From NCBI GenBank assembly GCA_031257795.1, contig JAIRNW010000049.1:1-10686 (forward strand): a stretch of 10,686 bases of DNA, written 5' to 3'. This DNA comes from Holosporales bacterium (GTDB taxonomy: Bacteria; Pseudomonadota; Alphaproteobacteria; BNTO01). Position 1 is the stretch's first letter; every line of letters starts with the position of its first letter. Position numbers and translations under genes: made by a program. Below, one piece after another: positions 5,785-10,686 of the stretch. Under the pieces are notes generated by a model. That model was not told the DNA's origin, did not search any database, and was given only the letters and a program-made list of their open reading frames with translations.

Positions 5785-7692
5785 CTATGCCTCCAAAAAG
5801 CTGCGCAACTTCCGAGACCTGCTTGGATGCTTCAGCTTCCTCAACGCCTTCGCCTCAATTTGCCGAATCCGCTCTCGCGTAACGGCAAATTGCTGTCCTA
5901 CCTCTTCCAACGTGTGATCCGTCTGCATGCCAATCCCGAAGCGCATCCTCAAAACCCGCTCTTCTCGCGGGGTGAGAGTGGACAAAATGCGCGTGGTAGT
6001 ATCCCGCAAATTCGCCTGCATGGCCGATTCTATCGGCAACACAACATTTTTGTCTTCTATGAAGTCCCCCAAATGGCTGTCCTCCTCGTCTCCAATCGGG
6101 GTCTCCAGGCTCACCGGCTCTTTGGCGATCTTCAAGACCTTGCGAATTTTGTCAATATGCAGACCGAGCCTCTCCGCCAGCTCCTCAGGCATTGGCTCGC
6201 GCCCAATTTCGTGAATCATCTGGCGCGACGTACGCACAATCTTGTTAATCGTCTCAATCATGTGCACCGGAATACGTATCGTGCGAGCCTGATCAGCGAT
6301 GGAACGCGTGATGGCCTGGCGAATCCACCAGGTAGCGTACGTTGAAAATTTGTAGCCGCGCTTGTATTCGAATTTATCAACCGCCTTCATCAAACCGATG
6401 TTCCCTTCTTGGATCAAATCCAAAAACTGCAGCCCTCTGTTGGTGTATTTCTTAGCTATGGAGATGACCAAACGCAAGTTCGCCTCAATCATTTGCTTTT
6501 TGGCATTGGCCGCCTCTCGCTCCCCCCTCTGCATGCGATTGATCATATTCCTGAAATCATTAAATGGGAAACCCGTACGCTCACGGACCCCGTTCACTGT
6601 GGAAATGATGCCGTTAATGTCGTCTGGAAAGTGATCTAGCAATTCCTTCCAGATAGGCAGCTTGTCTTGCCGCATTTCTTCCAGCCAGCGCTCGTTATAC
6701 TCGGCATGTCCGAATTTCTTCACGAACACTTCCCTTTTTATTCCGATCTTTTCAGCCTTATGGAGCAGGGCTGTTTCGAGGGCCACCACCTTTTTAATGA
6801 TCTCGCTATGATGCTTCATCAACTCATCAAGGCGCAGCTCGTGCAAGCGCATCTTCAAAAAGCTCTCGATCACCTCGGCCTTTTTGGCTTGATACATTTT
6901 GTCGTTATCCCACCTCATGTGATCATGCTTTTTTATGAAGGCCTGCTGCGTTTTCGCGAGCTTCGCGTAGGCCTGACAGAAAGCTTCCAAATATCCAACA
7001 ACGCGCGTTCTTATTGCTTCGTCCTCAGTACTTGCCACAGCCTCATCCCCGTCCACCGGCTCATCGGTCTCTAACTCAGCCACCTCATCCTTTAATGGGC
7101 TTTCTTCGTTTGGCTCATCGCTGCTGGAGTCTATTGCGATCAAGTCGCGTATATACAGCTCTTTGCAATTTAATCTATCCTGCCACTTTTTAAACAGCTC
7201 TGCAGTGATTGGGCTCTCGCACAATCCGCCGACCATCTGTTCCCTGCCGGCTTCGATGCGCTTCGCGATGGCGACCTCCCCATCCCTCGAAAGCAACTCC
7301 ACATTACCCATCTCGCGCAGGTACATCCTGACCGGGTCATCGCGCCGCTCAAGCGCATCTTCAGGCTCTTCTTCTGAGGTAGGGGAATCGATTGGAAACG
7401 CGGAGATGTCGCCGAGCTCGGAAAGGGTGTCGACGAATGTTTCGTCTATGTCGTCCCCGTCCACAATGCTGATGCCCATGTCGGAGAGCATGATCATGGA
7501 CTCTTCTATTTGGTCGGCTGTTAGGCTGCCATCCGGCATAACTTCATTCAACTCATCGTACGTGATATACCCGCGCTCTTTCCCGATTGTTAATAGCTTT
7601 TTGAGGGCTGGGTTCGATTTGCTGAGCTCAACCAAAGGAACGTCCAAATTCACTTCTTCGGCTTCGAATACTTTAGAGACTTTTGACGTCAT
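5785..7692 (-). CDS. rpoD: RNA polymerase primary sigma factor (sigma-70, RpoD)
   Basis: The housekeeping sigma factor directs RNA polymerase to most promoters. The 635 residues show all regions: 1.1 (about 22-85), 1.2 (DPVRMYLREMG, 119-129), a non-conserved region about 150-375 with an acidic patch at 188-225, region 2 (about 401-470) including the -10 recognition helix YATWWIRQAITRSIADQ (452-468), region 3 with the finger GDEEDSHLGDFIED (534-547), and region 4 with LTPREERVLRMRFGIG (573-588) and the -35 helix-turn-helix EEVGQQFAVTRERIRQIEAK (596-615). The HPSRSRKLRSFLE ending is typical of alphaproteobacteria. The ATG at 7692 has a good AAGGAG (7700-7705) 7 nt upstream. dnaG ends 26 bp upstream and ybeY begins 15 bp downstream, so all three are probably cotranscribed; rpsU is not beside them here. 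Confidence 0.98.
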   Translation of the reverse strand: MTSKVSKVFEAEEVNLDVPLVELSKSNPALKKLLTIGKERGYITYDELNEVMPDGSLTADQIEESMIMLSDMGISIVDGDDIDETFVDTLSELGDISAFPIDSPTSEEEPEDALERRDDPVRMYLREMGNVELLSRDGEVAIAKRIEAGREQMVGGLCESPITAELFKKWQDRLNCKELYIRDLIAIDSSSDEPNEESPLKDEVAELETDEPVDGDEAVASTEDEAIRTRVVGYLEAFCQAYAKLAKTQQAFIKKHDHMRWDNDKMYQAKKAEVIESFLKMRLHELRLDELMKHHSEIIKKVVALETALLHKAEKIGIKREVFVKKFGHAEYNERWLEEMRQDKLPIWKELLDHFPDDINGIISTVNGVRERTGFPFNDFRNMINRMQRGEREAANAKKQMIEANLRLVISIAKKYTNRGLQFLDLIQEGNIGLMKAVDKFEYKRGYKFSTYATWWIRQAITRSIADQARTIRIPVHMIETINKIVRTSRQMIHEIGREPMPEELAERLGLHIDKIRKVLKIAKEPVSLETPIGDEEDSHLGDFIEDKNVVLPIESAMQANLRDTTTRILSTLTPREERVLRMRFGIGMQTDHTLEEVGQQFAVTRERIRQIEAKALRKLKHPSRSRKLRSFLEA

Positions 7693-7718
7693 GATTAAAC
7701 TCCTTACAAAAAACAGAT

Positions 7719-9662
7719 TTATGCCACTTTGCCAGCTTGCACTTGATAAAAAGCCGCAAGCAAATCCTTAATCCTTTCCAGAGACTGCGCACCCGAATTC
7801 TTTTTGAGCAAATCGGCCGTGTGTGCGAAATCCTTTTTGGCCCCCTCCTGCCCAGCAGAAATCCTCCAGATATCAAGCCATCTCTTCAGCTTCTCGTCCA
7901 CACTCACTCCATCCTTAAATAAAAACCCAGCATGCGTCCTCAACAACCCCATTCCAATCTTCTTCAAAAAAACATCCCGTTGGTTGATAAAGTCCTGGTC
8001 AGTCACTTCGATGTTAGCAAAGTGCGCGCCCAGCAACCAACTCTTTATCATATCCAGCTCAGCGTTCCCGAAATCTGTCTGAATCAGCAACTCATCGAGC
8101 TCTTGTAGTAAGATGGGCTCAATTAACAAAATTCCCAGAAGAATTTTTTGTGAGATGTTGTGATGCCCGCTGCAGCCGTGCGCCAAATCGGCGAGATTCA
8201 GCTCGTTAGAGTGGCCTCTCCCCGCCGACGGGAAATGTTCTTTACCAGGATTTAGCGACGCTGTGGGCGCGGAGACGCGTCTGTGCGACGAACCTGTGTG
8301 GTCAAAGTCCCTAGCAGAATTTTTCTGAATTTTTCGCGACTCTCTTAAGAACGCGAACAGCTTGTCCTGTAACTGAAAGCCGTAGCTCTTCTGAATTTCC
8401 GGGTTTGGAATTGAACGCACGGTTGTGAGGATGTCTTTCTTTAAAGCAGCAAGATCTTCCGGAATTAGCTTGGTTTGAGGGGGCTGTCCAGCTGAGGAGC
8501 CTTCACAATATCTTTGCAATAAAACCTTCCACAGCACGTCAACCAACGGCAGTGTGTGCTCCAGCAATTTTTGAAAGCCCTCCACACCATGTACGCCAAC
8601 GAATTCGTCCGGATCCAGGCCAGACGGCAAAAAGCAGAAAAACAGGCTCTTGCCCGCTTCAAGAATCGGCAAACACCGCATAGCCGCTCGCTGCGCCGCC
8701 CGCTGGCCGGCTGTGTCGCCATCAAAGCACAGAATCGGGCGGTGTGATACGATCCAGGCCTTTTTGATTTGCGCTTCCGTCATCGCCGTTCCAAGCGGAG
8801 CAACTGTTTGCGGGAAGCCGTGCTGGCTTAGGGATATAACGTCCATGTAGCCCTCAACTATCACGAGCTCGGAGGTTTTGGCGCCAGCGAATGCATTATG
8901 CAAGTTGAACAGCGTATCGCCTTTATGGAACAACGGCGTTTCTGGAGAATTCACATATTTAGCAAAACCACCTTTACGCGAAACCCACTCTTCCACCGGT
9001 TCTTTTGCTACAGCGACATCTTCAACAATCCTCCCGCCAAACGCTATCACTCTCCCCCGCCCATCGCAGATGGGGAAAATTACGCGGCCGGCAAATCGCG
9101 CAAAATCTCTCCCGTTTCTAGTTGTAATAAGGCCGGACTCATCCAGCATTTTCGCATCCACACCGTCAATACTTCGCAAAAAATCTGTGATTGTGTTATC
9201 GCAATATCCGATGCGGAATTTATTTATCGTCTCTTCAGATATCCCGCGGCCCAGAAGATAACGCCGCGCGGCCGCTGCGCCGCTTTGCCGCGAAGTTTTG
9301 AGGGTATCGTGGAAACGCGCCGCCGCCTTTTCCATTAGCTCCCGCAAGGTCAGCCCCGTCTGCTTTTTGTTATCGTGCGGGCCTTCGATTTTTTTGTTGT
9401 ATGTGGCGCGTAGGCCTGGAAGGTGGATGCCGTATTGCTCTTCGAGAATAATCAGCGCGTCTCTAAAGCCGACCCCGTGTTTTTTCATGATGTATCCGGC
9501 TGTGTCGCCGTGCGCCCCGCAACCGAAACAGTGAAAGAAGCCCATGTTTACATCAACCTTAAACGACGGCGTTTTTTCTTTATGAAATGGACAGCAGCCC
9601 CAAAAATCCGCCCCCTTTCTCTGGAGGCGAACGTCTCGGCTTATTAGTTCGTGTAAAGACAT
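7719..9662 (-). CDS. dnaG: DNA primase DnaG, with a shortened N-terminus
   Basis: DnaG makes RNA primers for replication and works with the replicative helicase DnaB. The 647 residues show the zinc-binding domain with all four ligands (C24 and H27 in CCPFH, C45 and C48 in HCFGCG), the RNA polymerase core, and the Toprim centre: E270 in IVEGYMD (268-274), DGD at 314-316, and DPDE at 350-353. A C-terminal region (about 490-647) fits the helicase-binding domain. The protein starts MSLHELISRDVRLQRKG, which aligns with about residue 20 onward of E. coli DnaG; the usual leading helix is missing. No longer start is possible because an in-frame TAG lies eight codons upstream. The 44 bp before the ATG belong to the dispersed repeat, which supplies the CGGAG ribosome-binding sequence 10 nt upstream. 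The 26-bp gap to rpoD indicates one operon. Confidence 0.96.
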   Translation of the reverse strand: MSLHELISRDVRLQRKGADFWGCCPFHKEKTPSFKVDVNMGFFHCFGCGAHGDTAGYIMKKHGVGFRDALIILEEQYGIHLPGLRATYNKKIEGPHDNKKQTGLTLRELMEKAAARFHDTLKTSRQSGAAAARRYLLGRGISEETINKFRIGYCDNTITDFLRSIDGVDAKMLDESGLITTRNGRDFARFAGRVIFPICDGRGRVIAFGGRIVEDVAVAKEPVEEWVSRKGGFAKYVNSPETPLFHKGDTLFNLHNAFAGAKTSELVIVEGYMDVISLSQHGFPQTVAPLGTAMTEAQIKKAWIVSHRPILCFDGDTAGQRAAQRAAMRCLPILEAGKSLFFCFLPSGLDPDEFVGVHGVEGFQKLLEHTLPLVDVLWKVLLQRYCEGSSAGQPPQTKLIPEDLAALKKDILTTVRSIPNPEIQKSYGFQLQDKLFAFLRESRKIQKNSARDFDHTGSSHRRVSAPTASLNPGKEHFPSAGRGHSNELNLADLAHGCSGHHNISQKILLGILLIEPILLQELDELLIQTDFGNAELDMIKSWLLGAHFANIEVTDQDFINQRDVFLKKIGMGLLRTHAGFLFKDGVSVDEKLKRWLDIWRISAGQEGAKKDFAHTADLLKKNSGAQSLERIKDLLAAFYQVQAGKVA

Positions 9663-9706
9663 AGCTTCTGCGCTCCGAGGTGTCTACCACCAACTCTTTT
9701 TGTGAC
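9663..9706 (-). repeat. Repeat-family segment abutting the dnaG start codon
   Basis: Read on the - strand, the 42 nt before the dnaG ATG match positions 4910-4951 and 5028-5069 of the tandem repeat at about 34 of 42 positions without gaps, sharing CACAAAAAGAG at one end and AGCGCAGAAGC at the other. In the tandem units the sequence continues with the GTAC hairpin; here it switches to dnaG codon 1. Two A-to-G differences create the GGAG used as ribosome-binding sequence. The identity was counted by eye. Confidence 0.75.
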
Positions 9707-9768
9707 TGAGCATACCCAGCCCAAGATATCACAATGGAATAAATCCGGAATAGATTTTTGCTGAAGGC

Positions 9769-9912
9769 CTCAACACCCTACGACTCCAAAAATCTCTGAT
9801 TTGTTCTTTCGCCTTTATTCAGCGTGATTTATTAAGATAACGTTGTTATTTTATTATGTCCTTCATGTCCCAGATGAGTAATTTTGCGGCTGGGACACGG
9901 TAAGGTGTTGAG
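9769..9912. repeat. Nested inverted repeats in the divergent dnaG / secreted-protein region
   Basis: This lies in the 323-bp stretch between dnaG and the leader ORF. An outer pair, CTCAACACCCTA (9769-9780) and TAAGGTGTTGAG (9901-9912), matches at 11 of 12 positions. Inside it, TGTCCCAG (9866-9873) and CTGGGACA (9890-9897) pair perfectly with a 16-nt loop, and ATAAC-GTT-GTTAT (9837-9849) is a short palindrome. No gene is seen here. I could not find a convincing dnaG promoter on the - strand in this stretch. Confidence 0.5.
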
Positions 9913-9929
9913 TAGTGACTCAAAACTTG

Positions 9930-9959
9930 TCGACAAAAATCAGAACTATATGCTATAAT
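9930..9959 (+). promoter_or_regulatory. Sigma-70 promoter for the leader ORF and secreted-protein gene
   Basis: TCGACA (9930-9935, five of six to TTGACA), an 18-bp spacer, and a perfect TATAAT (9954-9959) preceded by TGC, an extended -10. Transcription should start near 9966, about 20 bp before the leader ATG. The 10-bp palindrome TTGTCGACAA (9927-9936) covers the -35 element and could be a repressor site. The elements are seen; activity is inferred. Confidence 0.7.
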
Positions 9960-9985
9960 ACCCTCGCTGGAAGTGTTAACAAAAT

Positions 9986-10099
9986 ATGATCATTTTTAGC
10001 AAAAAGCTGGAAAATTTTCGCCGGATGCATGTGTTGATGGGTTTTCAAAGCATTTGGCTATACACTGCGTTCGGTTGTTCTTATGGAGGGAAATACTGA
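9986..10099 (+). CDS. Possible 37-residue leader ORF coupled to the secreted-protein gene
   Basis: An ATG at 9986, about 20 nt after the predicted transcription start, opens a 37-codon frame that ends in TGA (10097-10099) overlapping the next ATG (10099-10101) as TGATG. This one-base overlap is the classic arrangement for translational coupling. The peptide begins MIIFSKKLENFRRMHVLMGF and ends CSYGGKY; it has no signal peptide and I recognise no family. GGAAG lies 12 nt upstream, a poor ribosome site; in-frame ATGs at 10025 and 10037 are alternatives. It could be a real small protein, a regulatory leader peptide or a chance frame. The overlap favours one of the first two, but the coding case is not proven. 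Confidence 0.4.
   Translation: MIIFSKKLENFRRMHVLMGFQSIWLYTAFGCSYGGKY
10085..10090 (+). promoter_or_regulatory. Ribosome-binding site fixing the secreted-protein start
   Basis: GGAGGG, 8 nt before the ATG at 10099, is a strong Shine-Dalgarno. It decides for this ATG over the in-frame TTG at 10054, which has no ribosome site. It lies within the last codons of the leader ORF, so ribosomes finishing the leader would cross it. Confidence 0.7.
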
Positions 10100-10578
10100 T
10101 GTTAAGGAAAAGAGGGTTATTTACAATTATGAGTCTGTTTTGCTCGACGACATTGCCAGTGGTGGTAAGTTCAATCCCGCATTCATTTACCGTGCATGAT
10201 CTTTTTGGGACTAAATTTAATGTTCCTGTAAAATTTTTTGAACACGTTGGTGATCTATGTCACATCGTTGACGATTCTAAGGACGCTAGGGCAAGATTTA
10301 AGGAATGTAGCGAACAAGAGTTTTTTTACGTCAAGGTCGCGCGCCAAAATCCTTTAGATGAATTTGCCCTCTACGTCCGGACTAATGATATTGACGCTTA
10401 TCTAAATTACTACCTTGGCGCTTATAAAGACGGTTCTGATGAAGAAAGGATCCTTGCGTGGCGTTATCTTGCCGGCTTTGTATGTGCAGTAGCTCATTTA
10501 ACTGATGAGAACATAAAGCAAAAACAGAAAAACATTACGGACCTACTGTATCAGGGCTTTTTCCCAAAAATAAATTAA
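10099..10578 (+). CDS. Unrecognised secreted protein, 159 residues
   Basis: I do not recognise the family. The start is the ATG at 10099, with a good GGAGGG. The N-terminus MLRKRGLFTIMSLFCSTTLP followed by VVVSS has the basic, hydrophobic and small-residue plan of a cleavable signal peptide, with cleavage likely near residues 24-26, so the product is probably periplasmic or exported. The mature part (about 130 residues) looks globular, with Cys at 54, 70 and 129, an acidic patch (SDEER, 113-117) and a Lys/Gln-rich stretch before the C-terminus; no second membrane helix is clear. It is transcribed away from dnaG from its own promoter, behind a coupled leader ORF. It is more AT-rich than the housekeeping genes, which could mean later acquisition. 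In a host-associated bacterium it could be an effector or envelope protein, but the sequence does not show which. Confidence 0.75.
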   Translation: MLRKRGLFTIMSLFCSTTLPVVVSSIPHSFTVHDLFGTKFNVPVKFFEHVGDLCHIVDDSKDARARFKECSEQEFFYVKVARQNPLDEFALYVRTNDIDAYLNYYLGAYKDGSDEERILAWRYLAGFVCAVAHLTDENIKQKQKNITDLLYQGFFPKIN

Positions 10579-10686
10579 ATTGATATTTTTGCAAAGAATG
10601 TTTAATTTCTTTTGGTTTTGTCTTATTTACCGTTGTTGCAATGCTTGCTCTTATTAATGTTTTTAAAAAAGTTGAAGATCATAGGG
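10579..10686 (+). other. AT-rich right edge with an unstarted membrane-helix frame
   Basis: After the secreted-protein stop, a frame open from 10584 to the window end encodes LISFGFVLFTVVAMLALINV followed by FKKVEDHR, a convincing transmembrane helix with a positive cytoplasmic edge. It has no ATG, GTG or TTG before the helix; the only ATG (10641) is inside it and lacks a ribosome site. An ATG at 10598 opens an overlapping frame starting MFNFFWF that stops after 19 residues; a one-base shift would join the two. This could be a small gene with a frameshift, a gene with a rare start, or chance. No terminator hairpin is visible after 10578. Confidence 0.25.

Noticed and set aside
5704..6345. 213-codon + strand frame antisense to rpoD
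   Set aside because: It is a shadow of the rpoD 3' half and ybeY 5' end; sigma region 4 on the other strand explains the base pattern.
9707..9960. dnaG promoter on the - strand
   Set aside because: CATAAT (9858-9853) resembles a -10 but has no acceptable -35; other candidates are weaker.

Overview
The window reads as chromosome from an alphaproteobacterium, quite possibly a host-associated one of the Holosporales/Rickettsiales type. The class call rests on the sigma-70 C-terminus (HPSRSRKLRSFLEA, the usual alphaproteobacterial ending) and on adjacent dnaG and rpoD. The order-level guess rests only on impression: a group II intron, palindrome-rich repeats placed between housekeeping genes, and small unrecognised secreted or membrane proteins. 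Base composition of the housekeeping genes is close to 50% GC; the right edge, from about 9800, is visibly more AT-rich.

Layout. Positions 1-378 are the 3' end of a group II intron on the + strand (folded RNA, domain V at 312-347, domain VI ending near 378). It abuts, in antisense, a small membrane or secreted protein gene (851 down to 375, - strand) whose stop codon comes from the intron. From 944 to 9662 every gene is on the - strand, in transcription order dnaG (primase), rpoD (primary sigma factor), ybeY (rRNA maturation endonuclease), a CorC/YbeX-like CBS protein, and lon (ATP-dependent protease). dnaG-rpoD is the core of the macromolecular-synthesis operon and ybeY-corC is a second conserved pair; the two are joined here by a 15-bp gap, without ybeZ/phoH. 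lon is preceded by its own 283-bp gap and may be transcribed separately. At the right end, + strand and divergent from dnaG, a well-formed sigma-70 promoter (9930-9959) drives a 37-codon leader-like ORF whose TGA overlaps (TGATG) the ATG of a 159-residue secreted protein of unknown function.

The most unusual signal is a palindrome-rich dispersed repeat family. Two full 118-bp tandem units and a partial third fill the ybeY-corC gap, a diverged copy fills the gap downstream of corC, and a 44-bp segment about 81% identical to part of the unit lies directly against the dnaG start codon. That last copy supplies the dnaG ribosome-binding region, and the DnaG protein lacks about 20 N-terminal residues that the family normally has, so the repeat seems to have replaced the original 5' end of an essential gene. 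Two of the copies begin within 2-7 nt of a stop codon with the same motif, GTCACAAAAAG on the coding strand.

Together the recognised genes cover replication priming, housekeeping transcription, ribosome quality and rRNA maturation, and protein quality control. I see no defence system, CRISPR array, tRNA or rRNA gene.
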